A DNA stretch of 64,000 nt from Pseudodesulfovibrio senegalensis (GTDB lineage: Bacteria; Desulfobacterota; Desulfovibrionia; Desulfovibrionales; Desulfovibrionaceae), in NCBI RefSeq assembly GCF_008830225.1, contig NZ_WAIE01000005.1:1-64000 (forward strand), written 5' to 3'. Of this stretch, positions 1 through 7,882 are shown in pieces. A program made the translations under genes and the position numbers. The notes under the pieces were generated by a model. That model saw only the letters and a program-made list of their open reading frames with translations, searched no databases and had not been told where the DNA came from. How positions within the stretch are numbered: position 1 is the stretch's first letter; each line of letters begins with the position of its first letter.

Positions 1-76
1 GGGGGACTCGAACCCCCACGGGATTTCTCCCACTGCCCCCTCAAGACAGCGTGTCTACCAATTCCACCACCTCGGC
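1..76 (-). tRNA. tRNA-Leu (anticodon GAG), 3' end cut by window edge
   Basis: The reverse complement starts GCCGAGGUGG and has the long D-loop/GUAGACAC pattern of a leucine tRNA. The anticodon stem CUGUC/GGCAG encloses the loop UUGAGGG, giving anticodon GAG (codons CUC/CUU). The variable arm and the T-stem/loop (GGGGGUUCGAGUCCCCC type) follow. The 3' acceptor strand and CCA lie beyond base 1. It follows secG on the same strand by about 20 bases and may be co-transcribed with the pgk-tpiA-secG group. Confidence 0.93.
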
Positions 77-94
77 GAGATATCTGAGAACGAT

Positions 95-439
95 TTATTC
101 GGACTTCTTTTCCTGCTCGGTGTCTGTAAACGTGACACCCGGCTTCTTGGCCGCCTCGGGAGCAGGAGCTGCAGTCTCAGGCTTGGAAAGCATGAGCGAT
201 TCGCCGCCGGAAACCTTATTGCCTGTAAGTACGTTATAAGTCAACGAAGTAATGAGAAAAACTACAGCCAAACCAGCGGTAACCTTCACAAGCAAACCAC
301 CGGCTCCGGTGCTACCGAACATGGTGCTGCTACCGCCGCCGAAGATCACTCCCATACCTTCATGGCCGGATTGGAGCAGAATTACCGCGACAAGAAAAAC
401 GCACGCCAGTACATGTATTGTAATAATAAGAGTTTCCAC
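95..439 (-). CDS. secG: Protein translocase subunit SecG
   Basis: Small accessory subunit of the SecYEG channel in the inner membrane. The 114 residues show the family layout: a first membrane helix at about residues 4-23, a Gly/Ser/Met-rich cytoplasmic loop at 25-48 (GHEGMGVIFGGG type), a second helix at about 49-71, and a charged Ala/Glu/Lys tail. The start is GTG at 439, with AGGGA six bases upstream. It follows tpiA on the same strand by 40 bases. A pgk/tpiA-secG order ahead of a tRNA-Leu is common in bacteria. Identification is secure; the long tail beyond residue 75 is ordinary for the family. Confidence 0.95.
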   Translation of the reverse strand: METLIITIHVLACVFLVAVILLQSGHEGMGVIFGGGSSTMFGSTGAGGLLVKVTAGLAVVFLITSLTYNVLTGNKVSGGESLMLSKPETAAPAPEAAKKPGVTFTDTEQEKKSE

Positions 440-479
440 AAAAAATCCCTATATACTTCCTGAATTTATAATGTTCGGC

Positions 480-1232
480 TCAAGCCAGAACGATCTTGCT
501 GAAACTTTCGCCCTGTAAGCTCGCGCCTCCTACCAACACACCGTCGACATTGTCAAGGGAAATAATCCCGGAGCAATTGTCAGGCTTCACACTTCCTCCA
601 TACAATATCCTGATATCATTACCCTTATCACCAAACAGCTCAATCAGTTCATTTCGGCATATTGCATGGGCATCCTTGATCTCATCAGAACCAGCCACTT
701 CTCCTGTGCCAATGGCCCAGACAGGTTCGTAAGCCACAGCCAAAGAGGCGGGATCAACGTCATGAGGCACGCCCTTGAGGCCAGCCCGAATCTGACGGGA
801 CAACACTTCTTGGACCTTGTCAGCCTTACGCTCTTCGAGCAGTTCTCCGACGCACAAAACCACCTTGAGGCCAGAAGCAAGGCCAAATGCGGTCTTATCT
901 CCAACAAATACATCAGTTTCCCCCAACACGTGGCGACGCTCGGAATGCCCTGCCAAGCCGTACCGTGCACCGCAATCAACAAGCATGGACGGTGCTATTT
1001 CTCCGGTAAATGCCCCCTCCTGCTCGGTATAGAAATCCTGTCCGCCCACAAAAAATCCGGCATGCCCCTCAAAAACCGAGGTCACGACATCGATCGATGT
1101 AAACGGAGGAAAAACAAGAACTTCACGATCTTCAGGAAGTGAACCGACAAGACGAACAAGCTCTTTGGCCGTCTGTTCGGCTTCAGCCCTTGTTTTGTAC
1201 ATTTTCCAGTTGGCTGCCATTAATTTCTTCAT
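480..1232 (-). CDS. tpiA: Triosephosphate isomerase
   Basis: Interconverts dihydroxyacetone phosphate and glyceraldehyde 3-phosphate in glycolysis/gluconeogenesis. With the start at 1232 the protein has 250 residues, the normal length. The substrate-binding Asn8/Lys10 (AANWKMY), the electrophilic His96 (AGHSERR) and the catalytic base Glu169 (AYEPVWAIGTG, followed by the flexible loop) are all present. I chose ATG at 1232 because it overlaps the pgk stop as ATGA and has AAAGGAG about 11 bases upstream. An in-frame GTG at 1244 sits too close to that ribosome site. The overlap implies translational coupling with pgk. Confidence 0.97.
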   Translation of the reverse strand: MKKLMAANWKMYKTRAEAEQTAKELVRLVGSLPEDREVLVFPPFTSIDVVTSVFEGHAGFFVGGQDFYTEQEGAFTGEIAPSMLVDCGARYGLAGHSERRHVLGETDVFVGDKTAFGLASGLKVVLCVGELLEERKADKVQEVLSRQIRAGLKGVPHDVDPASLAVAYEPVWAIGTGEVAGSDEIKDAHAICRNELIELFGDKGNDIRILYGGSVKPDNCSGIISLDNVDGVLVGGASLQGESFSKIVLA

Positions 1233-2437
1233 TTTTTCAAGCACTCCTTTAAGGCAGTGAAGGCCGGAAGCTCCTTGCCTTCGATAAACTCGAGAAAAGA
1301 ACCGCCTCCCGTGGAAATGAAACTGAACCGATCTTCAAGAGACGCCCGATGCACTACTGCGTCCGTGTCACCCCCTCCCACAATGGTCAAGGCATCATCC
1401 TTGGCGGCCATGGCCCGACACAATGCCAGCGAACCTTCGGCAAAGGCCTCTTTCTCGAAAAAGCCCATAGGACCGTTCCACATAACGGTCTTGGCGGAAT
1501 CAATCACTTTGCAAAAAGCCTTGATGCTTTCAGGGCCTATGTCCAGCAACACGGCATCGTCTGGTATGGCCGATGCCGTACACATACCGGAAGCACTGTC
1601 GGACTCAATGCTGTCGGCATAGACGAAATCCACAGGGAGATGCAGCTTGGACCCAATGCTTTCCGCTTTTTCCATAATGGCTACAGCCTCTTCCATCAGG
1701 TCTTTTTCATACAAAGAATTGCCGACCCCATGCCCTTGGGCTGCCACGAATGTATTGGCCATGGCTCCACCGATAATGATGTGATCAACCTTGCCCAACA
1801 AATTGTTCAAAACTCCAAGCTTGCTGGACACCTTGGCTCCACCGGAAACGGCCACATAAGGGCGACCGGGATTCTTGAGCGCTTCGCCCAAATACTCCCA
1901 TTCCTTCTTCAGCAAAAAGCCGGCACAGCAATCAGGGGCGTATTCCGGGATATCCACAACCGATGCATTGGCGCGGTGAGCCACCCCGAAGGCGTCATTC
2001 ACGTAAACATCAGCCAGTTCAGCCAATTGTTTTCCGAAATCCCCTCTGTCAGCCTTGGTTTTTCCCTGTTCTTGAGCATGAAAACGCAAATTTTCAAGCA
2101 TCAGGACCTGACCGCCCTGCAATTCTGCGGCAAGGCTGACCACCTCCGGACCTATGCAGTCCGGAGCAAGAGCTACGGACACCCCCAACAACTCGCCCAA
2201 CCTTCTGGCAACCGGAGCCAACGACAATTCCGGACAAACCTTGCCCTTGGGCTTGCCCAGGTGGGCACACACAATGACTGCCGCATCGTTATCCAACGCA
2301 TACCGCAAGGTGGGAATGCTGGCGCGAATCCTGTTGTCATCAGTAATGATATCGCCATCAAGAGGTACGTTATAATCAACCCGGAAAAGCAGCTTCTTTC
2401 CTGCAATATCAAGCTGATCAATAGATTTCATATTCAC
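1229..2437 (-). CDS. pgk: Phosphoglycerate kinase
   Basis: Transfers phosphate between 1,3-bisphosphoglycerate and ADP. The 402 residues are normal length and carry the N-terminal substrate basic patch (FRVDYNVPLDG, AHLGKPKG) and the C-terminal nucleotide region (MWNGPMGFFE, GGGDTDAVVHR, STGGGSFLEF). The GTG at 2437 has AAGGAG seven bases upstream; an ATG two codons later is possible but worse spaced. It lies 36 bases after rimI and overlaps tpiA by four bases, so the order is rimI-pgk-tpiA-secG. There is no gapdh gene in the cluster. Confidence 0.97.
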   Translation of the reverse strand: MNMKSIDQLDIAGKKLLFRVDYNVPLDGDIITDDNRIRASIPTLRYALDNDAAVIVCAHLGKPKGKVCPELSLAPVARRLGELLGVSVALAPDCIGPEVVSLAAELQGGQVLMLENLRFHAQEQGKTKADRGDFGKQLAELADVYVNDAFGVAHRANASVVDIPEYAPDCCAGFLLKKEWEYLGEALKNPGRPYVAVSGGAKVSSKLGVLNNLLGKVDHIIIGGAMANTFVAAQGHGVGNSLYEKDLMEEAVAIMEKAESIGSKLHLPVDFVYADSIESDSASGMCTASAIPDDAVLLDIGPESIKAFCKVIDSAKTVMWNGPMGFFEKEAFAEGSLALCRAMAAKDDALTIVGGGDTDAVVHRASLEDRFSFISTGGGSFLEFIEGKELPAFTALKECLKK

Positions 2438-2473
2438 CGTGAAACTCCTTTTGCATGTTCACCACTCCAGATA

Positions 2474-2932
2474 TCAATCAAAATCGAGAGCATATAGCAA
2501 TGCGTCTTCCTTGGTATCCGGATAATAGCGCTTTCGCCTGCCTACCTGCACAAAACCGTAATCCTCGTACAGGGAAATTGCCGGAATGTTGCTCTCCTTG
2601 ACGTCAAGAAAGCCCTTTTTCATTCCTCTTCGACGGCTGATATGCAGAACAGCATCCAATAAACGCCTGGCAATGCCTCTGCGTCTGAATTCCGGCAACA
2701 CCGCAAGGTTCAAGATTTCCATTTCATCCGCAATCATGGAGAAAGCCAGATAAGCTACAAGCACACCATGACATCGCCACCCTACAATGAAATAGGCTCC
2801 GCGCTCAAGACCAAGCAAAAATTGCTCCTCGGTCCAATGGTAGGCAAAGCAGGCCCGCTCAATCTCCATGACCTCCCGAACACTCTCCGGCCCGAGATTC
2901 TCAAAAGTGCCTATTTTGGGATCAGTATTCAT
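2474..2932 (-). CDS. rimI: RimI-type GNAT N-acetyltransferase
   Basis: A GNAT-fold acetyltransferase, probably acetylating the N-terminus of ribosomal protein S18 (RimI family). The 152-residue protein has the acetyl-CoA pyrophosphate loop at residues 83-88 (RRRGIA) after the strand LNLAVLP, and the C-terminal ESNIPAISLYEDYGF / RRKRYY region typical of RimI. The open frame extends upstream to about 3148, but that extension overlaps the divergent Nudix gene and looks non-coding. ATG at 2932 (MNTDPKIG) gives a normal RimI length, though its ribosome site is weak. Substrate identity is inferred from the family. Confidence 0.87.
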   Translation of the reverse strand: MNTDPKIGTFENLGPESVREVMEIERACFAYHWTEEQFLLGLERGAYFIVGWRCHGVLVAYLAFSMIADEMEILNLAVLPEFRRRGIARRLLDAVLHISRRRGMKKGFLDVKESNIPAISLYEDYGFVQVGRRKRYYPDTKEDALLYALDFD

Positions 2933-3019
2933 CGTGCAATCGGTTAGTTCTGGAAAATCAACGCTGTTCAGTGTATACGGACTTTGCCGTAGAGGCAAAG
3001 ATTTTGGGGGGACAAAATC

Positions 3020-3562
3020 ATGAAACAAGGCAAACCAACGGAAAAACCAGAAACGGAAGCTTCGCCCCTGCTCGAAGTCATGGACCGAGCCAACAGGCCT
3101 ATTGCTGCCGTTTCCGTGGAGGAGGCGCACAGACAGCTTTTGCCACACCGTTCAATTCAAGTACTTGTATACAATTCGGAAAATAAACTTTTTCTGCAAA
3201 AAAGAAGTGATAAAAAAAACATCTATCCGGGTCGATGGGATGTTTCCGTACGGGGCCATGTCCATGTCGGGGAGTCAGCCCTTGAGGCAGCCACGCGTGA
3301 ATTGTGGGAAGTGCTCCGCCTGAAGGTGGACCGCCTGCAACTGATCAAGGAACTCGTAGCATGCCCTGATACCGGACATGAATTCGTTTCAGTATTCATG
3401 GCATCGCGCATTGCGCAATGCCCCACGCCAAACCCCAAAAAAGTGCAGGACGGTTATTACTATTCCAACGAGGAACTAACCTGTCTCATCAAGGAGTTTC
3501 GAGAATTATTGACCCCTGGGCTTGTCACCTTATGGGAAGCTGGACTGACAAACATCCTCTGA
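3020..3562 (+). CDS. Nudix-family protein with altered Nudix box
   Basis: A 180-residue Nudix-fold protein of the YfcD/IPP-isomerase-like group, expected to act on a diphosphate-linked substrate. The Nudix box lies at residues 79-101: G79, E85, R93-E94 and E97 are kept. The position of the last metal-binding Glu is Val98, and the following conserved Gly is Arg100. This degeneration makes ordinary Nudix hydrolysis uncertain. The gene diverges from rimI (87 bases apart) and converges on suhB with a three-base gap. The specific substrate cannot be told from sequence. Confidence 0.85.
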   Translation: MKQGKPTEKPETEASPLLEVMDRANRPIAAVSVEEAHRQLLPHRSIQVLVYNSENKLFLQKRSDKKNIYPGRWDVSVRGHVHVGESALEAATRELWEVLRLKVDRLQLIKELVACPDTGHEFVSVFMASRIAQCPTPNPKKVQDGYYYSNEELTCLIKEFRELLTPGLVTLWEAGLTNIL

Positions 3563-3565
3563 AGA

Positions 3566-4354
3566 TCAGGACACACCTCTGGCAACCAACTCCTGCAGCC
3601 CAGCATGCACATGACCGTTTGAGGCCATGATATCGGCATCCCCCAAAGCATAGGGGCTTCCGTCATAACGGGAAACGTTCCCTCCGGCCTCCCCCACCAG
3701 CAACACTCCCGCACTGGTATCCCAAGAATTCAGTCCCCGTTCATAAAAACCGTCATAACGCCCACAGGCGACATAGGCCAAGTCCAGTGCGGCGGCACCA
3801 GGCCGACGAACGCCACGCGTGGCCGGAAGCACAGCTCGGAGCTGCGCGAGCACTTCATCGATATTTTCCTCTATGGCGTAGGGGAACCCCGTGGCAATCA
3901 AGGCCTGATCCAAATCCCTGGTTTCCGAAACCCGAATGGACTCTCCGTTCATCCACGCCCCTTTACCCAACGCAGCACTGAAAACTTCACCAAGCAGCGG
4001 CAGGTTCACAACCCCCAGCACAATCTGCCCCTTGCTCCAGAGACCCACCGAGGTTGCCACCATGGGCAGCCCGTGAGCAAAATTGGTGGTTCCGTCCACA
4101 GGATCGATAACCCAAGTCAAATCACCAAGAAAGGCTGAGCCAGAAGTCTCTTCGGCCAAAAAGGAAGATTCGGGCAACAGCCGGGAAAGACGAGCCTTCA
4201 GATCCTCCTCCACGGCAATGTCCGTATCCGTGACGAGATCGTTGCGTCCCTTATAACGTATCGACCTCGGCTTATCATTGTTTTGCACAATGATCCGCCC
4301 TGCTTCACAAACAGCCTGCACCACCTGGTCAAGAAACGATGCTTCAAATTCCAT
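3566..4354 (-). CDS. suhB: Inositol-1-monophosphatase family protein (SuhB-like)
   Basis: Mg2+-dependent phosphatase of the IMPase superfamily. The metal-binding motif WVIDPVDGTTNF (Asp84 and Asp87), the upstream Glu-Glu (LAEETSG, residues 67-73) and the C-terminal WDTSAGVLLVGEAGG motif are all intact. The protein has 262 residues from ATG 4354, which is preceded by GAGGAAG. An in-frame ATG at 4366 lacks a ribosome site and abuts a terminator hairpin. In bacteria SuhB-like proteins hydrolyse inositol phosphates and can also act in rRNA antitermination. Which role applies here is not visible. Confidence 0.92.
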   Translation of the reverse strand: MEFEASFLDQVVQAVCEAGRIIVQNNDKPRSIRYKGRNDLVTDTDIAVEEDLKARLSRLLPESSFLAEETSGSAFLGDLTWVIDPVDGTTNFAHGLPMVATSVGLWSKGQIVLGVVNLPLLGEVFSAALGKGAWMNGESIRVSETRDLDQALIATGFPYAIEENIDEVLAQLRAVLPATRGVRRPGAAALDLAYVACGRYDGFYERGLNSWDTSAGVLLVGEAGGNVSRYDGSPYALGDADIMASNGHVHAGLQELVARGVS

Positions 4355-4367
4355 AAACTTCCTCATA

Positions 4368-4400
4368 AAAAAAGAGGGGGGCTCAAGCCCCCCTCTTTTT
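4368..4400 (-). terminator. Intrinsic terminator downstream of the Cys-rich small gene
   Basis: A GC-rich hairpin with arms GAGGGGGGCTT / AGCCCCCCTC is flanked by an A-run and, on the minus strand, ends in seven T. It lies between the stop of the 4408-4617 gene and suhB, so it should end transcription of the former. Confidence 0.85.
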
Positions 4401-4407
4401 ACGAAAA

Positions 4408-4617
4408 CTATTTTTCGGATCGACGTTGAATGAAAAATTCGATGCTGCGGTTATACATCTTTTCTTCCTCTGCCGTAAAATAGCATGCGGGCAACTCGTT
4501 TCGCTGCCTATGGTAGTGCAGACACTCACAACACAAACCATGACGGTCACAAGGGTATGTACAGTTGCAAAACTGTTCGTTTATCTTGGCCCGCGGGCAC
4601 TGGTCCTTTTTCTTCAT
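4408..4617 (-). CDS. Cys-rich small protein, DUF6485-type
   Basis: A 69-residue protein with seven cysteines, in a pattern with [16 protein letters not shown] at the centre and a conserved ELPACYF near the end. This matches the DUF6485 family, small anaerobe-associated proteins of unknown function. The spacing suggests metal or Fe-S binding, but that is inference. ATG 4617 has AGAGGTGAG just upstream. A strong terminator follows, so the gene is probably a single transcription unit. The 233 AT-rich bases between it and the divergent 4851 gene would hold both promoters. Confidence 0.85.
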   Translation of the reverse strand: MKKKDQCPRAKINEQFCNCTYPCDRHGLCCECLHYHRQRNELPACYFTAEEEKMYNRSIEFFIQRRSEK

Positions 4618-4850
4618 CCTCGCTCACCTCTGCAAAATCTCGAAAGAAATACCGTTCCACAAGATAAGATATAATAGACCCGCCCAAAGAATCTGTCAAT
4701 AATTCAAATCGATTATTAAATAAAAGATACAAAATCAAAACAACACCATACCTGCCCGCTTGCAACGATTGTGCATTTTTCATCCCATGGTCGGCGAAAA
4801 CAATTGTCAATCGCCTTTTATCAATATATAATTACACAATTAACAGGGGG

Positions 4851-6653
4851 TTGAGCCTCAAAAACAGCCTTCGGCTCATCACCCGATCATCCGGGATCAG
4901 ATCAATGTGGGAAAACGCCTTCACCGATGCGCCAGGATACTTCGATGAATCCAGTGCGCGAGAAAAACAGCCCCTTGAGCTTCATTCCATCAAGGAATTG
5001 AAGCAGTTTCTTGATTGGCTGCACATAAAGCATTGTCTGCTCAAGCCCTATTTCGAAAACGAAGACTACCCTGTTGTTGAAGCCAGGGAACTCTTGCCGT
5101 CCTTTGAAATCGACCTCTACGAATACAAAAAACTGCCCGGATTCAGCATGGTCGCTTTCGAACGCCCGCTGAACGCATTCCGTGAAATTTTTCAGTTCGA
5201 TGCCCTGCATACGTTGTTCGACTGGCAGCACGCAGATATAGACTCCGAGGCCTGCCTGTTGGAGTCATCCGTTTTCGCGGCCAACCTGCGTACTTTTCAA
5301 AGTCGATTGCCCAAACGCAGCCATCAGGATTTTCTCGAAGAATTCGGCGAAAGAGATATTTGCGGCCTCGAAAGCTACGACAACCTCCTCAAATTCCTCC
5401 TGCAATTAGAACGGGCGCACATCCTTTCCCACGACAGCGCCGGTCATTTCAGCCTTGCCGGTATTTACGCCTCACTTCCTTCAAATCTGGACAGCGAGCT
5501 CAAACAATTCGGCCTGAAAATCGGAAAATTCAAACCCGGCGACAACTTCATGTATGAATGCAATCGCCTCTTTGTTTATCAATTCTTGATGGAGCTGCAT
5601 GGTTTTCCCATTGTTTCCGAGCGTAGGACGTCCGCGTCTCTGTTCGCTCGGCGCCTTCAGCGCATGGGTGAAAGATTCATGGTTCGCGTGCTCGGACAAA
5701 GCGACAGAACCATCACGACCTTGTACACAAGGGACGACCGAAAAAAAACACATCAATTTCCGCAAGTTGAAAAGATAGCGCTGGTAGCGGTCAATCCCAA
5801 ACAGACGGAAACCATCGAGCTGCTTGACGATCAGGGCTTCCTCATTGATCGCCAGAATAACATATGCATCCTTCGCGTTATCTACCAACAACACCAATAC
5901 AGCCCGAAAAACGTCCGCGAAGACCGTGCCCTTTCTGTTCTCAGGCAGGAGATCATCCATCCCATTACCGGACGGGTCCTTGACCACCTGAATATCATTC
6001 AGAATGCCCAAAACATGATCTACCGCCTCAACGACATTGTTCGCGGCGAGTTGCGCGGAACAATTACCTACAAACGCCGTGAAATCATTCGCAACACGGA
6101 TTCTCACGACAAACGGCTCAAATTTCTCTATTCATGGTTGTCCAAGCACACCCATCGACTTGTCGATTATTCGGATGAATTTTATGCACAAGTGGTCAAA
6201 GTGCTTGACGGCTATCTCTTGACGCCAGAAAACTGGGACATCTTCAACGAACATGCAGATCTCCACAAGGAAGTCTGGAACAAGTACAGCCAAATACAGC
6301 AGTCAAGAAAAGTTCGCACGCTTGAGGAGCTCAGGCAGAGGGTGTACAAGTGCGAAAAAATATCCTACCTCAAAATGCTTGAGCTCATGACCGAAATTCT
6401 TGGAGAACTCAAGTATGAGATCGTAAACTATTTTGACAGGGTAGTCGCAAAAGTCCTTGTCATTGGAGACGATGTCGTCTCGGACAGCTATCTGCGCAAA
6501 AACTACATTGACAAAAAAGACGAGAACCTCACGGAATACGGACGTAACGTCAAAAAATACTACGGCAGACTTGTGGCCCTGCTGGACGAATTCAAGTCCA
6601 TCCGCAAATCGCGGACAACAACCATGGCCTCACAAAACCTGCACCATTATTAA
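4851..6653 (+). CDS. Conserved-looking protein of unknown function, 600 residues
   Basis: I do not recognise a family. The protein is soluble (no signal peptide or membrane segment), rich in aromatic and charged residues and mostly helical in appearance. The C-terminal third (about residues 440-590) has long charged helices with many Lys/Glu/Tyr. No Walker, HTH, nuclease or cysteine motif stands out. The start is uncertain: TTG at 4851 directly follows AGGGGG, and an in-frame ATG at 4905 (MWENAFTD) is an alternative. gcvT follows after 26 bases on the same strand, so the two may be co-transcribed. Codon use resembles the neighbours, so it is a real gene. Confidence 0.85.
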   Translation: MSLKNSLRLITRSSGIRSMWENAFTDAPGYFDESSAREKQPLELHSIKELKQFLDWLHIKHCLLKPYFENEDYPVVEARELLPSFEIDLYEYKKLPGFSMVAFERPLNAFREIFQFDALHTLFDWQHADIDSEACLLESSVFAANLRTFQSRLPKRSHQDFLEEFGERDICGLESYDNLLKFLLQLERAHILSHDSAGHFSLAGIYASLPSNLDSELKQFGLKIGKFKPGDNFMYECNRLFVYQFLMELHGFPIVSERRTSASLFARRLQRMGERFMVRVLGQSDRTITTLYTRDDRKKTHQFPQVEKIALVAVNPKQTETIELLDDQGFLIDRQNNICILRVIYQQHQYSPKNVREDRALSVLRQEIIHPITGRVLDHLNIIQNAQNMIYRLNDIVRGELRGTITYKRREIIRNTDSHDKRLKFLYSWLSKHTHRLVDYSDEFYAQVVKVLDGYLLTPENWDIFNEHADLHKEVWNKYSQIQQSRKVRTLEELRQRVYKCEKISYLKMLELMTEILGELKYEIVNYFDRVVAKVLVIGDDVVSDSYLRKNYIDKKDENLTEYGRNVKKYYGRLVALLDEFKSIRKSRTTTMASQNLHHY

Positions 6654-6679
6654 CTCCCCGCACCACCCAAGGAGGAAGC

Positions 6680-7765
6680 GTGGAAAATCTTTCCAGCACC
6701 CCGCTCACCCAATGGCATAGAGACAACGGAGCCAAGATGGCCCCTTTTGCAGGATTCGACATGCCGGTCCAGTACAAAGGCATTATGGTCGAACACAAAC
6801 ACACACGCTCCAAGGCCGGGATTTTCGACATCAGCCACATGGGGGAATTCAGGCTCTCGGGACAGGGCGCACGCAACGCGCTCAACAAGATCGTCACCCA
6901 CGACCTGGAAACTCTTGCTCCAGGAAAATGCCGATACGGATTCATGCTCAACAAATCCGGAGGCATATTGGACGACCTGATCATCTACTGCCTTGCCGAG
7001 GACAGCTACATGCTGGTGGTCAACGGAGCATGCAGGGAAAACGATTTCAACTGGATTTCCAAACACCTTCCCGGAGACCTGACCTTTGACGACGTCAGCG
7101 ACGGCATCGCAAAGATAGATGTGCAAGGCCCCGAAAGCCTCGACGTTTTGAACGACGTCATGGGAAGGGATAACAACCACCTCAAATATTTTAACTTCGA
7201 AGAGACCGAATGGAACGGTTTCCAGCTCATCGTCAGCAGGACCGGCTATACGGGCGAGCTGGGCTATGAACTGTACCTCCCGGCGGAAAAAGCCGTGGAA
7301 ACATGGGAAGCGCTTATCAAGGATCCCCGTGTGGAGCCGGTGGGACTGGGCGCACGGGACACGCTTCGCCTTGAAGCGGGCTATCCGCTGTACGGACAGG
7401 ACCTGGACACGGACCACACCCCGGTTGAAGCCAACGCAGGCTTTTTCCTGAAAAAGGAGACCGACTACATCGGCAAGGACGGCTTGGAGCACACAAGGGA
7501 AAAGCTGCTTCCGCTCACCATTGAGGGAAGGCGGACCGCACGCCATCATGACGAAGTCTATACGGCGGACGGCAGCAAGAAAATCGGATTCGTCACCAGC
7601 GGTTCATTCTGCCCGACCCTTGGCCACTGTGCGGCTCTGGCCTATGTGAAGACCGAGGCTGAAAACAACGACGCTTTCATCATCAAAACGGCACGCACCG
7701 AACTCCCGGCCCAAAAGACAGCACTGCCTTTTTACAAGGAAGGCACTGCTCGCAAAAAAGTCTGA
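6680..7765 (+). CDS. gcvT: Aminomethyltransferase, glycine cleavage T-protein
   Basis: Transfers the aminomethyl carbon from the H-protein lipoyl arm to tetrahydrofolate. The 361 residues have the family motifs MGEFRLSG, RTGYTGELGYE and GLGARDTLRLEAGYPLYGQ, and a C-terminal barrel domain (KIGFVTSGSFCPTL). GTG at 6680 follows GGAGGA with correct spacing. No gcvH, gcvPA or gcvPB is in the window, so this copy is separated from its usual partners. An unlinked T-protein may still serve glycine cleavage in trans, or it may be a folate-dependent paralogue. The motifs favour a true T-protein. Confidence 0.92.
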   Translation: MENLSSTPLTQWHRDNGAKMAPFAGFDMPVQYKGIMVEHKHTRSKAGIFDISHMGEFRLSGQGARNALNKIVTHDLETLAPGKCRYGFMLNKSGGILDDLIIYCLAEDSYMLVVNGACRENDFNWISKHLPGDLTFDDVSDGIAKIDVQGPESLDVLNDVMGRDNNHLKYFNFEETEWNGFQLIVSRTGYTGELGYELYLPAEKAVETWEALIKDPRVEPVGLGARDTLRLEAGYPLYGQDLDTDHTPVEANAGFFLKKETDYIGKDGLEHTREKLLPLTIEGRRTARHHDEVYTADGSKKIGFVTSGSFCPTLGHCAALAYVKTEAENNDAFIIKTARTELPAQKTALPFYKEGTARKKV

Positions 7766-7789
7766 ACCGAATAATTCGTTATGAATCTC

Positions 7790-7811
7790 GGGGCCGGTGC
7801 ATACCGGCCCC
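7790..7811 (+). terminator. Hairpin after gcvT
   Basis: A perfect nine-pair stem GGGGCCGGT / ACCGGCCCC with a four-base loop lies 24 bases past the gcvT stop. It is followed by a pyrimidine-rich tract rather than a clean T-run, so termination is likely but less certain than at the other hairpins here. Confidence 0.6.
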
Positions 7812-7882
7812 CATCCCTCCTCCTCTCTTTCCGCTTTTCCTTTTTTCTTTATTTTCGTGAATAATAGGAGTAGCAACCCTAC

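Noticed and set aside
1349-2497. A 382-codon plus-strand frame
   Set aside because: Antisense to pgk, which is unmistakable.
4547-4810. An 87-codon minus-strand frame upstream of the Cys-rich gene
   Set aside because: Overlaps the Cys-rich gene in another frame, is AT-rich and has no motif.
6654-6679. Glycine riboswitch ahead of gcvT
   Set aside because: Only 26 bases separate gcvT from the previous gene, too short for the aptamer.
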